A stretch of 64,000 nucleotides of DNA from Mycogone perniciosa (Eukaryota > Ascomycota > Sordariomycetes > Hypocreales > Hypocreaceae): the NCBI GenBank assembly GCA_025331125.1, contig JAOALB010000151.1:1-64000 (forward strand), given 5' to 3'. Positions 24,814-38,600 of this stretch are shown here, one piece after another (the first letter of the stretch is position 1; each line of letters opens with the position of its first letter). The notes below the pieces were generated by a model. That model searched no databases. It was given only the letters and a program-made list of their open reading frames with translations, and was not told where the DNA came from. Position numbers and translations under genes: made by a program.

Positions 24814-26700
24814 TTTATAAGGATTATAAAGGCGCGGCTTTAAAATATTAGTTTTATAGTAACTAAATAGTGTATATAATTAGTTTTATATATATAGCTA
24901 TTGCATTTAATTTCTTTAATAGTTTTTCTTTTACAGGGTATTTATAAGTAAAAAGAGATATTATTTAATATAAGGCAGGTTTAGAAATAGTTAAATTAGT
25001 CTTTTTATAAAACTATATTTTAGCAACTCTTTATAATTTTATAATTAAATCTACTTTTAAAGCATTCGCGAGTTTTAAAATAGTATTTAAAAAAGTACTA
25101 GTTTTAAACTTAATTGCATTATTTAAAATTATAGCTTAGATTAGCATTTCAATTTACTTTACTCCTAGTAATTCCTCTTTATTTTTAGTCTTTACTATTT
25201 TACTGTCTTTACTGTATTATAGTTTAAATAGTATAGTTTTTAAAATTATAAGTATAGGGTTTAAATGCAGTTACTTTTTCTTAATTAACTGCTTTAGTTA
25301 AAGCAGTAATAATTCCTTTTTAACTTATTTATTTACTTTATTAATTATTTAAATGCGCTTTTATCCTTTATTAACTATAAGGTTAGCGGGGAAAGTTAAA
25401 TTAAATAATTCTGCAGTTAAGTAGTTTTAGTTATATTTATTTAAGCAGTTTTTAAAGGAATTTATTTTAGCTAGGTTTATAAAAATATTTTTAGCACTTT
25501 TTATATTTATACTATTTTATTTACTGCCAATTATTTAATCTCTGCCTATAAAGTATATAATATTTATTATTAGTCCCTTTATAGGGACTATATTTAAGGT
25601 TTATAATAGTTTAATTTTAAATATCTCTTTATACTTTATTTCTTTATAAACTATATTAAAGAGTTTAATTTTATAGTAATTTATTTTTTAGTTAAAAAAG
25701 CTAGATTTTATTTTCTTTATAAATAATAGGCTTAGCGAGACTTTATTTTAAGCTTTAAATAATTTTATTTAAAGCGCTAGTATTTTTTATATATAAATTC
25801 TAATAGTTATAATTATTATAATAAATTAAGCTAAAATTCAGATTTTCTATAGGCTTACTTAAACTATTTTTGCCTTTAAGTTATATATTATAAACCTATA
25901 GCCTTTATTATAGGCTAGCCTAGTGCAGTTTTAAAGGAAATACCTTTTATTTATATAATATTAATAATATTTTATATTTATAACTGCCTTTAAGTAATAG
26001 TAAAAGAAAGAGTTTAGTATATTATTATATAAAGGGTTTATTATATAAATATTATTAATAGCGATTATTAATATAAAAAATCTTTATTTAGGTTTATTAC
26101 TATTAATAGTAATATAATAATATTCTTTTTCCTTTAAATTAATTATTTTAGCCTTTTAGTTAAAGAGATAAACTGCTAGTTTATTAAATCTTTTAAATAA
26201 AGTATTTATTTAAGCTTTAAGCTGTAAAGATATATTTAGTTTTATAAGCCTAAATTACTACTTTTTCTGCCTTTTTAAAATTAAACTTATTTCTAACTTA
26301 AATAAATTAAATATATACCTAGTTTTAAAAGGTATCTTTATAGATTTTCGAAAATAAACTTTTTAAATATTAACTTCCGCGAGTATTCTATTATAAAAAA
26401 AGTATTTAAACTTTAATATACTTTAACTCTTTAAAATTATTAATTTTTTTAATTTCTTTAAAGGCTATTATTAATTAAAGCAGCTTTTATAGGATTACTT
26501 TAATAATATTATAAGAATATAATATAGCTGCCTTTTAACTTTTTTTATCAAACTTTTCATAAAAATATTAATATTAAAGTAATTAATTTATTGCAGATTA
26601 TATTTTAATAGGTTTATAATAATAGAGATTTTAAAGCTATATAGTATATAACTTTAATTATTTTTTATTATACTGGTTATAATACTATATAAACTCTTTT
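24814..26700 (-). pseudogene. gypsy-D upstream half (gag/protease region), beyond the A3 insertion
   Basis: This is the far flank of the A3 target site, so it continues the sequence at 17,085. On the minus strand a frame with only RIP-type stops can be followed at about 26,400-25,850. No zinc knuckle or DTG motif is certain. The gag/protease label is inferred from its position upstream of the gypsy-D RT. Confidence 0.35.
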
Positions 26701-28439
26701 TTAACTTTATTTTAATTAATACTTTTTTTAATAAAGATTTAGACTGTTTTTTATTCTTTTAGTTTTATAAATAGTTTTAAATACCTCTTTTAGTCTTTTA
26801 TTAAAATTCTTTAATCTTTTATCTTTTATTTATAATTCTTTAAAAACTAAAATATATTTCCGCTATTAAACTTACTTATAAAATTAATCCTTATAAATGG
26901 CTTTATTCCTTAAATGTTCTTAAAAGCCTAAGTAAAGAAGAGGAACTTTTAAAAGGGTGTTTTTTTATTCCTTATTAAAGAATTTAATCTTTCTTTAATT
27001 TCTATTGCAATAAATTTAAAGGGTATTAGTGTTAGGCTAAGTATATAATTAAATGATTCCTTTAATTGAGGTTTTAGGGAAAAGGTTATATTTAATACTT
27101 AAATAATTAAAAGTTATTTATTTACTTTTAATCCCTTTATTTAAGGTTAAAATAAGCTATTAGAGTTTTAATTAAATAGTCCTTTAATAATAAAATGCTA
27201 TTTATTTTACTAGTTTAAATTATTTAACTTAAATATTTAGCTGGCGTAGGCGTATTTGTTTTTAAGTGAAAAAGGGATATATTCCTTTAATAAAGGGGTT
27301 ATAGCAGAGTATTCCTTTATAGTAGGGAGTTTTTCTGTAATAAAGAAAAGTTTTGTTTATTTATTTAAAACAATAGAATTAACTGTTCTTTTAAAGATAG
27401 TTTCCTTTATTAATATTAATCTTATAGCATTAGATTATTATCCTTTCTAAGTCTCCTTTAAGTGGCTTTAATATAAGTAAAGGTAGTTTATATATAAAAG
27501 ATTATAAAAGTAGTAAAGATAGTGTTTTTGTTAAAATTTAAAGAAAGTCTGGCTAAAAAGGTTAATTAAACTCAAATAAAGTCTCTATACTAAAAGATTA
27601 AATAATTAATCTATTTTTTATTAATTCTGTATAATTACTTTACTGGCTAGCTTATAGGGTTATAAGCGAAATAAAAGTTGTAATAGTATATTGCTAGTTT
27701 AAAGGGGATTATATTATATAAAGCTAACTATTTAATTTATATATTTGCCTTTACTATACTAACTTGTCCTTTAATAATTTCCTTTAACTGCTTAACCTTT
27801 TATTAGTAGGTATTATAGGCTAATAGTTTCTTAAGATTTCGTTTATTTACTATATTTTAATATATTATACTTAAATTAACTAATCCTAATTCCTATATTT
27901 CGGAAATTGCAACTAAATAACTTATATTTTCGGAATTAAGTATTATACTAATCTATATTAACTGGCTATAATAAAGGGTTTTAGGCTATTTCTTTAAGCT
28001 AATTATTTTATATTTATTTAAAGATTTAATAAAGTTAGCCTATAATTTTATTAATAGTTAAATAAAGGTAGGTTTTAATAGCAGTATAGAAGTGCCTTTA
28101 ATAATTGCTTTTTATAATGTAATCCTTAAGATTTCCTCTTATCTTAATTATTAGTTTTATTAAGGGGGAATCGGCGCTTTAAATATATATATATACTAAT
28201 AATAACTAGAATAAAGCGCAAGAACCGCGCTTTTAATAAAACCATAAAGCTGTAATTAAGTAATATAAAGACTAAAAGATACTGCAAATTATTTAATTAT
28301 AATACTTATAGTTGAAAGCAATTAACAATTACCTCTTTACGCCTTAACGGCTATAAAATTACAGGTAAAGGTAATATATTAAAGGAGAATACAGGTTAGT
28401 TATTTATTAAACTAGGTTTATTTGCTTATCTTTATAGTT
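26701..28439. other. AT-rich repeat-derived sequence, unassigned
   Basis: No domain recognised on either strand. A 64-codon plus-strand frame at 27,256-27,450 is open but of skewed Phe/Ile/Leu composition and is not supported as a gene. The minus strand can also be read with few stops at about 27,200-26,940, so part may be the 5' end of gypsy-D. The last 300 bp may be linker of the copia-1 element that follows. Confidence 0.4.
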
Positions 28440-29930
28440 TTATACCTCCCTAATCTAGTAGTTGCTTAAATAAGTAACTAACTTTATTTGGGTAGGCTAG
28501 TAAGAAGGGCTGTAAGTGTATTAGGTATATCAGTTACCCCCAATAAACTAAAAGGAATAGATCTTAACCAAACATTCGCCTTAATAGCTGTTCCTTCTAC
28601 CTAGCAGCTTTTATTAGCCCTAGCTACTATCTATAACTAAGAAATTAAACAAATCGACTTTATTAGTATATTCCTTAACAGGATATTTAAAGAAACTATT
28701 TTCCTTAATTTCCCTAAAGGGTTCAAAGACTATACTAGTTAAGCTTCCCTTAAAATTAAGTTTATTTTTAAAAAGCTGGGTTATAACCCTAATATAAATT
28801 AGGTTATTTAGTTACAGAAAGCTTTCTATAGTCTTAAACAGTTACTTAAAGAATAGCAATAGGCTTTATAAGCCTTAGGAAATAAACTAGGATATAATCC
28901 TTTAATTTCTAACTCTACTATTCTCTATAATCCAGCTAACAGTATTCTTATTGTTACTTATATAGATAACTATCTTTTTATTAGACTAGATAAAGAAGCT
29001 ATAGCTTAATTAAAGTTAGCTTTTAATAAAGTCTATACTATAGAAGATAAAGGCCTTGCCTTTTTCTTTTTAAGGGTTTAGATAGTTAAGGATAGAAAAA
29101 AAGGCTTTCTTTAACTTTCCTAAAAACAGTATATTACTGAAATTATAGAGTTCTTTAACCTTTAAGACTTAAAGCCTATCCAATTACCCTTACAGCTCTC
29201 TCTCTTAGCTAATAAAACTATAACTAAACTAAATAAAGCTAATACTAAGCTTTTTTAAACTATAATGAACACTATTATTTACTTATTAATCTATACTTAA
29301 ATAAGTATTAATTTTATAGTTTAGTAGCTAGTAAGATAATTTTAAAGCCTATATAAAGAGCACTTAAATGCAGCCTGCAATGTAGTATAGTATTTAAATA
29401 GTACCTAAGATATAGCTATTTAATATACTAGAAAATCTAGTCCTATACCTATTAACTATTGCAATAGTAATTTTATTAAGGATAAAGAATTAAGTAAATC
29501 GACTTATAGCTATATTATTATAGTTGCTAATAGGCTTATTAGCTGGAAATTAAAAAAAGGGTTAATTATCTGTCTTTTTATATTAAAAGCAGAGTTTATA
29601 GCTTTTATAAAAGCTACCAGAGAGATTTAGTGGCTTATTGGCCTATATAAAGAGGTAGATCAACCAATTAAACAGCTAATCTCTTTACTTAACAATAATA
29701 AAGGTACTATTTCGACCTTAAATAATCTTACCCTTTATAATCAAATAAAATACACTTTATTACGATTTAATTATATAAGGGAACAGGTTAAAAATAGCGT
29801 TATTACAGTTAACTATCTAGAAACCAGTAAAATAGTTACTAACAGGCTTACTAAGCCTTTTTTTAGGTTAAAAGCTAAAAAAAATTATAAATCTCCTTAA
29901 TCTTTAGCTTTTACCTAAGGTTTATACTTA
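28440..29930 (+). pseudogene. copia-1 RT and RNase H remnant
   Basis: A clear Ty1/copia pol C-terminal half on the plus strand. The RT enters with KQIDFISIFLNRIFKETIF, then LQKAFYSLKQ, the active site YIDNYLF (from YVDDYLF) at about 28,959-28,979, then YNPANSI-type flanks. RNase H shows SYIIIVANRLISWK, LKAEFIAF, and the closing IKYTLLRFNYIRE...TKPF pattern at about 29,740-29,860. A few stops stand at expected Trp/Gln codons. Upstream pol, gag and the 5' LTR are missing. It is followed at once by a polypurine tract and LTR identical in type to the window-start copia, which fixes the family. Confidence 0.85.
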
Positions 29931-30084
29931 AAGTTGTTTACCCTTTTTTTTCTTTTAGCTACATTAGCTATTTTTTATATTTTAGCTATTTTAGCTATTC
30001 CTTTTATTTTTTCCATATTTTAATTACTTTCCTATATTTAAAGTCCTATACCTACTTTAAAGTTATATAAGATACTATTTATTT

Positions 30085-30674
30085 TAGAGGGAGTATTAAA
30101 AAGGAGGGCTAAAAAGCAAGGATTTCAGTGTAAATAAATAACCTTCCTATTCCGGCTAGACCCGGAATTAGGCCCGACACTAGGACCAAGTTCCTGGAGG
30201 AACCTTAGTATAAGTCAGGAAATTTCTGTTATCTTTAACGATAACAATTAAGCTAGGACCAGCTACCCTGCCTACCCTAGACTTAATATAATAGGCATAA
30301 TGGCTATTGTGAAAAATCTAATTAAAATCGTTTCCTGTTTATATAGCTATGAGTCGATTAAGACGATTTCCTATATAAATAAATTTTGCGGAAAATAAGA
30401 ATAAGGCTATAAACTTAATTTTACTGCTACATTTCTATTATTTAGTTAAAGGACTATAGTAAAAGACAAAGCTATTATTTATATAATTACCTCTATACTA
30501 GTTGTATATACACTAGATATTCTATAGCTTTTAACTATTAGATTATTTATAATTTAATTGTTTATTTATTATTAGCCTAATTAAACTTTTAGTTGTTTCT
30601 TTATTACTGTATTATATGCACCTTCCTAGAAGCTATATATAAATAGAGTTTAGTATAACCTCATTATTTCAATA
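30085..30674 (+). repeat. copia-1 polypurine tract and 3' LTR
   Basis: The tract TAGAGGGAG (30,085-30,093) is followed by the 581 bp LTR at 30,094-30,674, which begins TATTAAAAAGGAGGGC (from TGTTAAAA) and ends TTTCAATA. The next bases are gypsy-A2 RT, so this copia-1 copy sits inside A2 at a point equivalent to about 4,022 in A1. Confidence 0.85.
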
Positions 30675-33484
30675 AGTTTAATAAAGCTACTATTAAAGAT
30701 AAAACTTTACTATTATTAATTATAAAATTATAAAATAGACTATATAAAAAGAAGTAGTTTATAGCGCTAAACTTTAAAGGCGCTTATAACTTTATTTAAA
30801 TTAAAAAAGGCTATAAATAAATAACTGTATTTTAAATTAAATATAGTTTATTTAAATTTTTAATTATACCTTTTAATTTTATTAATACCTTTATAATATT
30901 TTAAAAAATAATTAATAATATATTAAAAAGGTATATTAATATTTTTATAGTTATTTACTTAAATAACATTTTAATTTTTTTAAATACCTTTAAAGAATAT
31001 AAAATATATATTTAGAAAGTATTATAAATATTATAAAATATTAAACTATTTATAAAACTAAAAGAATATACATTTTATATATGAAAAGTTACTTTTTTAA
31101 AGTATATTATTACCTTTAAAGAAATTTATATAAATGTATTAAAAGTATAAGCAGTATAGAATTAGCCTATATTTATAATAGTTAAAGAAATTTAAATCTT
31201 TTTAAAATTTATTAACTGTTATTAATAATTTATTAAAAGCTATAAAAGTATAATATAAACTCTTTATAAATTTATTAAAAAGGAATAAAGGTTTTTATAA
31301 ATATTAAATATATAAAATATATTTAATAAACTTAAACAGTTTATTTTAAAAAAACTTATATTTATTATATTTAATTTATTTAAAGAAATAAAGGTTAAAG
31401 TAAATGCTTTTAACTTTATTATAAAAGTTTAATTTAATTAAAAAAATAAAAATAATAAACTATACTTTATTGCCTTTGACCTTAAAGTATTATATAGCGT
31501 AGAATTAAACTATTTAATATATAATAAAAGATTCTTTACTATTATTTTTATATTTAAGGAATATTAATATTATTTATTAAAAAGAATATATAAGGTTAAG
31601 GTATATATTAATTATAAAAATATTATATACTTTGCAATAGTTTAATAACTCTTTAAAGAATAAATCTGCTATATAAAGTACCTTTTAAAGTTTAACTATA
31701 TTTTAATTTATTAAAAAGGATTTAAGAATAAATAAGTAAATATATTTAGCAGATAAATTAACTATAATTAAAGAAAGATTAAATATATTAAATCAATATT
31801 AAAATAAACCTTTAAAAGATATTATTAATAAATAATATTTTAAGCTATATATAAAGTATTTAATAATAATATTATAGTTTAATATATTAAAAAGTATTAT
31901 ATTACCTGAAATAATAATAGATTTTAAAGGATATAAAGTTTAATAACAAAAGGATTTAACAATAAAATAAAAGGATTTAAATTTTAATAAACTTTAGAAA
32001 AATATAGTTAAAAAAGTTTATTAATATTTAATATATAGATATAAAGGCATTTATAAAACCTATAAACAAATATAAAGGTACTTTAAGTTTAAAGGGTTAA
32101 AAAAGTAACATAAAATATTATTTTTTACTATATAATTTATAAAAGAGTTAAACCTTTAAACTATAAACTATATAATAAAATTTAACTTTACTAGTACTAG
32201 AATAACTATAAAAGTTAATTTTATTAAACCTTATTATTAAACTATTCCTATTTATTAAACTAAAATTAAAAATTAAATATAATAATATTTTAATAATTAT
32301 AGACTAATTTATTAAATACTTTTACTTCCTTTTATAAAGAAAAGTAATAAATATAAAGATATTAGTTTATATATTCTTGCAATTTATTACGGTTAATTAT
32401 ATAATTCTAGTTCAAATTATTTTAATTAAAGATTAACCTTTATATTTAAATTCTAGTAAATACTTATAAATTAATTAAATATAAATTATAAGCTTAATAC
32501 TATATATTATCTATAGATAAATAGTTAGATAAAATATATTAATTAGGTTATTAAAGCCTATTCAAAAAGTTATATTAACTTTATATAAATAATTAAATAA
32601 AGAAGCTATTAATTATATAAATATCCTATAATAGCAATATTTTAAAGTTAATTTAATTTAATTTTATATACATAAACTATAGCCTTATATTAAATAAATA
32701 TATAGCGCTAAAGAAAGGCCTATATATTAATAAAGTATGAATTAAAGCTGAAAATATAAAGCAGTTATATAAAGAAATATAAGTATACCTTTACTCTATA
32801 TAAAAGAAAATAAAGAAATATATTAATAAATATAAATTAAAGGGATTAATTTTTAAAGAGGGAGATATAGTTTATTTATATTAATATTTCCTAAAAGAAA
32901 AGACTGTAAATATTAAAATAATACAATTAAGCAATAGATTAAATTTTAAAAAACTTAAGCTTTACCTAGTTAAAAAGGTTATTTTAAAAGTTACTTATAA
33001 ACTTATACTATTAGACAGTATTTAAGTCTACTTAATATTTTATATTTTAATATTTAAAATAGTATTATAATATAAATTAAAGAATAAATTAATAATAGAT
33101 TTAATTAAAGTTTTATTAATTGAAGAAAAATATAAAGTTAAGGAAATTAAAGCTATAAAAGTAAAAAATAGTAAATGCTAGTATTTAATGAAATAGAAAA
33201 ACTATAAAGAGGAATATAACTCCTAGGAATTTAAAAAATACTTTAAAGACTTTTAAATAACTCTATAATAATACTATTAAAATCTTAACTTACTAATAAC
33301 AGATTAAATAACCTAAGAGCAGTCTAATTAATTATATTAATAGCCCTGAAAGAATATATATTAATAGCAGCCTCTGCCTTATAATACTCCGCCTTATCTA
33401 ACTTGTTTAAAAATTTAAGACTATAATAAACCATCTTGTAACTATAAGACACTATAAACTAACGCTGCTGCCTTAAACGCGCTA
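30675..33484 (+). pseudogene. gypsy-A2 pol remnant: RT to chromodomain
   Basis: Collinear with A1 from the equivalent of 4,022 onward. RT active site YLNN lies at 30,956-30,967, then VTFLKYII, RNase H with AFDLKVLYSVELNYLIYNKR (about 31,470-31,530), integrase (about 32,040-32,800), and a chromodomain at about 33,125-33,260. The copy is decayed by RIP. Its RT amino end is cut off by copia-1, and A4 interrupts it at 33,485; its 3' end and LTR resume at 46,491. Confidence 0.78.
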
Positions 33485-33489
33485 ACTTC

Positions 33490-33891
33490 TGTAATGATCC
33501 GGGTTGATTCTTAATAGTTAAACCGAGGTTCGCAGGGTTTATATTAACAGAGAGGTTAGGGATAAATACTAAGCAGGGTAATATAGTTATAATTCTGTAA
33601 AATAAGCGGTTCTAGTAAATGCAATTATATTAACAACTATCTAAATTACTATACTAGTAATTATAATTTATTTAATCTTATATATAAAAGAGATATATAA
33701 TAAGTGTCTTTAGATTATATATAGATTATAGTTATATTAGATTACTTTAGTTTACGTTCTGTAATCTAAGTGATTTATAGTTTATAGTAATTTAAGTGAT
33801 CCTCTTTAATTAGATGGTCGGTCTGTTATTTTTCCGGGGTATATACTGCCCTGGACCCTTTATACAGCTATAAAAGGGTTAGGTTATAATA
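33490..33891 (-). repeat. gypsy-A4 3' LTR
   Basis: 402 bp, left end TGTAATGATCCGGG, right end GTTATAATA; the inverse polypurine tract (CCCCCTC) follows at about 33,898. It retains TGTAATG at its end where other copies read TATAAT. Confidence 0.88.
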
Positions 33892-34469
33892 CAATATCCC
33901 CCTCTTAATAGTTTTATCCCTAAAACTTTGCCTGTCCTATATAAATACTATTCCTCCCTTTATAAGTGTAATGTTTTTTTTCTTTTCCTTTTTTAAATAT
34001 ATAGTACTAATAATATAAATTATATTAAAAAGGCTTATTCTTTAAAGACCCTTTAGCATTTAGACTTTATATCTTTTATTAAAGAATTAGGTTTTAAAAT
34101 TATACTTTATTTGTATTATTGTTTTTATAGTTATATTTATAAAATAATAGATAGGGTATTTTAATATTAAGAGTATATTTGACAGGGGCGCTTTTATAAT
34201 AGTTCTAAGGTACCAGTAAATATTTATAAGTGTTTTTATCTTTTCTTTTTTATTATCTTTTTTTTTTCTAATTCTTTTAATATTTTAGATTATTTTAAAG
34301 TATAGGCGATTAAAGGTGTAGGAATAAGAGATAGAGTTTAAGTTAGCAGAATTGCATTGCAAGTCTTTTAAGGCTTTAGCGCAATTAACTCGCCTTTATA
34401 CCTAGCGCAAGGTATTAGTAATAAAAAGGGCGAAGATAGTAAATCTTAGGTTAAAAAGTATAGTTATCT

Positions 34470-35365
34470 TTTTAACTAAATTAAGCTTTTATAGTAAAGT
34501 TAAAAGTATTTATTTTAACTTTTATTTCTTTAAATAGGTTAAATATAATAAATATAGGTTTTTTTAAAATAAACTGCTTAAATTTATTAAAAGCGTTTTA
34601 TATATTTAATACTTATAAAAACTTTTAATCTTTTATAGTAAATTTATAGAGAGTTTATATAATACTTTTATAGCCTTTAATAAATTATTAATAATAGTTA
34701 ATAAGTTTTAAAAAGCTTTAGACTTCTTTAACTATTATACGTATAGGCTAATCTTTTACTGCTTATACTTTTAATACATTTATATAAATTTCTTTAAAGG
34801 TAATAATATACTTTAAAAAGGTAATTTTCTATATATAAAATTTATATTTCTTTAATTTTATAAATAGTTTAATATTTTATAGTATTTATAATACTTTATA
34901 AATATATACTTTATATTCTTTAAAGGTATTTAAAAAGATTAAGATATTATTTAAGTAAATAACTATAAAGATATTACAATACTTTCTTAATATATTATTA
35001 ATTATGTTTTAAAATATTATAAAGGCATTAATAAAACTAAAAGGTATAATTAAATATTTAAATAAACTATACTTAATTTAAAATATACTTATTTATTTAT
35101 ATCCTTCTTTAATTTAAATAAAGTTATAAGCGCCTTTAAGATCCAGCGCTATAAATTACTTTTCTTTATATAGTTTATCCTGCAATTTCATAATTAATAG
35201 TAGGAGAGTTTTATTTTTAATAGTAGCTTTATTAAACTGCTAGTAATCTATAATTAACTATAGTTTACCTCCTTTTTTTAATATAAATATAATAAAATAG
35301 CTTATTTTTAATAAAGAAAGTTAAATATACCCTTTAGCTAATATATTATTTAAATAATTATATAG
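34470..35365 (-). pseudogene. gypsy-A4 RT remnant
   Basis: Minus-strand RT collinear with A3, with the active site YLNN at about 34,948-34,959. The downstream end is truncated by the deletion and the upstream end is split by copia-C; the remaining amino-terminal RT resumes at 42,604. Confidence 0.72.
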
Positions 35366-35370
35366 GCTTT

Positions 35371-35644
35371 TGTTAGGTTAGGTAAGCTAAAGACCTACTA
35401 TTTATTAGCGCTTATTAGCGCTAAGGAGCTTTTATCTGCTTATATAGCAGATACCAGCTAATATATATATTGCATAAGCAATATATTAGATTATATAGGC
35501 GCTTACAACATATACATTCTACATTTTCCTTTATATTAGCTATATATATATATAGCGAGGCTATTATAGTATATTTATTATTAGAATTAAGCTTTATTCC
35601 CATTTTTCTCTATACTCTATATAGCTGTGCTGCGCTCCGCGACA
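35371..35644 (+). repeat. copia-C 5' LTR
   Basis: 274 bp, from TGTTAGGTTAGG to CTCCGCGACA. It pairs with 42,325-42,598. Two short overlapping open frames here (35,421-35,661, both strands) are LTR artefacts. Confidence 0.9.
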
Positions 35645-35659
35645 GTTATAAGCCTAGGT

Positions 35660-38600
35660 AGTAACTACTAGAGTTACTAGAAACTTCCCTTAATATTATA
35701 TCTTTACCTTTACTCTTTCCCTTCGCCTTTAAGCTTTTAAAAGTATTTTCTATAATAGATAATATAAAAGATATCACCTTTATAAAACTAGATTTAATAG
35801 TATAGTAGATTAAATAAATCACTGTTTTAAATAATTATGTAACTTCCGCGAAGATCTAGAATAAAGTTAATCTTAATCTCTTTAATTAAAATAATAACTA
35901 TTTCCCTGCTTTAAAGCTACCTACTTTAATTAAAGTAAAAGAAACCGCCTTAAAAGCATTTAAAAAAGAAGCCACTTTAATAGATATCTCTATTTATTAT
36001 AATAGTCTACTCTATAAGCACTAATACATTATTGCCTTATATACTAAAAAAAGGAAAGCTAAAGCAGCAATCTTTAAATAAATATAAAAGACAGTTAATA
36101 CTAGCATCTATACTTTAATCCTTATAGACTTTAAAGCTATAACTTAAATTATAGCTTTAACCTCTGCTACTATTAAAGCAGCTAATAAAAATAATAAAAA
36201 CTTAAACGCTAAGTTTACTATTTCTTAAATTACAAAGAAGCTTAAAGAACAATTAGCTCCTCGCAAAGATATAATATATAAAGAAATGCAGATTTTATAT
36301 AAATACGCCCTATATAATATAAAGTATAGGAACCTAAAGCTAAAAGTATAGTATATAAACTAGGTACGCGTTTATATAAATGCAGTAAAGTATAAGCTCT
36401 TTAAGGTTATAGGAATAGCTGCTTAAAGGGCTTTCCTAAAAACTATTAAAGTACATTATACCTTAAACTTTACTTTACACTACCTATATTATATAAATAG
36501 TTAAATTAAAAGTAGCAAAACCGCTAAAATCTTCTCTTTTAATTAATTTAGTTAACTTTTCTTAAATAGTATATAAAATATAGAAAGTTATATTTATAGA
36601 CTTTATATAATATTTAGTAACTGCTTAAATAAAGCTATAGTAAACAATACTATACATTTAAAAGCTCTTGCCAGAAAGGAATGCCTATATAGATAGGAAA
36701 GGTATAATTAGCCTTTAAAGGATTATAGTATACTACTAGCTGCGCTTAAGGGAAAACCTAATAAAAAAGGGAAATATATCTTTAACCTGCAATAAACTGC
36801 AGAAATTTATATTTGCCTTTAAAAAGATAAATAGTATACGCTCTGCAATAAGCTTAGTAAAAAGGGTATTGACTTTATAGCCTTAGCTTAAAGAGGTACA
36901 GCTTTAACTATAATAACTGCCTTAATCTCTTTAAATTCAATTAATAAAAAAGATATAAGCCCTGTAGTATATACAATAACTATATTAATATATATTAATA
37001 TATAAAATACACTTTACTGCCTCTTTTAAAGTATTCTCTTTCATACCTATAATACTATTTATTTAATAAATAGCAGGAATTACTTTATTCCTAGCTTTTT
37101 TATTTTAAGTATAAAAAATAACTATATTAAAGTAAAAGGAGCTAGGTATCCTATAGTTAGAAAAAGACGCCGCTTACTAAAAGATACTCTTTATAATCTA
37201 TACTAGAAGGCAGCGCGCTTAGTAAAGCTTATAGATATAGCTATAGTTAAAGGATTTTACATTAATATTATCTTTTTATTAAAACTTTAAAAAGTAAAAA
37301 TATAGCTTATAGGGTATAATAATATACTTTACATTAATATAGTAAATTCAACTACTATTATAAAAAAGGTAAAGTATAAGTATAATCTTCTATTTTTTTA
37401 ATATAAACCCCTATTACTTTATATTAACCTTATCTTTAAGTATATTATTTTAAGCAGTATAACTGCTTTATTCCTTTTTCTTAGCGTAAACTATTATATC
37501 TATATAATATTAAGAAAAAAGAGAAGACTGATATATAACCTACTAATACTATATAATAACTTAAAAGAAGCTTTAATACCTATAATTAAGATATTTAGGC
37601 CTAGAAGCGCTTAAAGCACTAATAAAAAACGCAAAGAATATATATATTAAAGGAACTACGCAAATAAAGTGTAAAGCCTATACTTTTATATATGCGAAAA
37701 AGGTTATCTCTCGCAGAATATCTAAAAGACAAGCACCGAAACTATTCTTTAAAGTATACTAAGATCTTTAAAACTATCTTTATAGTTATAATAAAGATAA
37801 CTGGCTCTTAATACTTAAAAAAGAATACACTTTATAGTTATATACGCGCCCTTTATTAAATAAAGAATAGGATACTGTCTTTAATACTTTCTTTAACTTT
37901 ATAAATATAATAAAAATGCAATATAATATTTTAATGTATGTTTTTAGGCAGGATAATGAAAAAGCTATAATTGCAGTTAAAGGCTTAATACACTTCCAGA
38001 TTTAAATAAATATAAAAGGAATTATCTTAAAGCTTACCCTTTCCTATATATATAAGCTGAATAGCGCCTTAAAGCGCGCAAGTTAAAAAGTTATAAATAA
38101 ATCGATAAAGATACTTAAAGCTGCAAGCCTTTTAATTAATTTATGGCCTAAAAGTATAAAAGCTGCAGTATATATTACTAATATAAGTTTTATATATAGC
38201 TTTAATATAATATTACCTATTAAAAATTAAAGTAATAGTTCCGCGATTTTGCGCCCCTTTTAATAAAAGAGCTGTCTGCAGACCTATAGCTAGATTAAAG
38301 CAGACTTTATATATACAGCTATTACGCCTATATACTTAATAAAGACTATAAAGCTGGCTGGAATAAAAGAGAATTTAAAATAAAGCCTAAAGGCCTAATT
38401 AAATATTTTATTAAATATACTATAAATAATATATATTATATTTAATTACCCTATTTAGTAAAAGTAATTATTATAAAGAATATACAGTTTAATAAAACTA
38501 GTTTCTTTAATAGTAAAGAAAAAAGCGCAGATAAACTGTTTATAATCGAGTTAAATAAGCTATATAATAAAGTTAAAGAAAATAAACTGGAATTTAAACT

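Noticed and set aside
27256..27450. 64-codon plus-strand open frame in AT-rich DNA
   Set aside because: Composition is that of random AT-rich sequence (Phe, Ile, Leu), with no start context and no domain.
35421..35661. Overlapping open frames of about 60 codons on both strands
   Set aside because: They lie in the copia-C LTR, whose partner at 42,325-42,598 does not keep them open.
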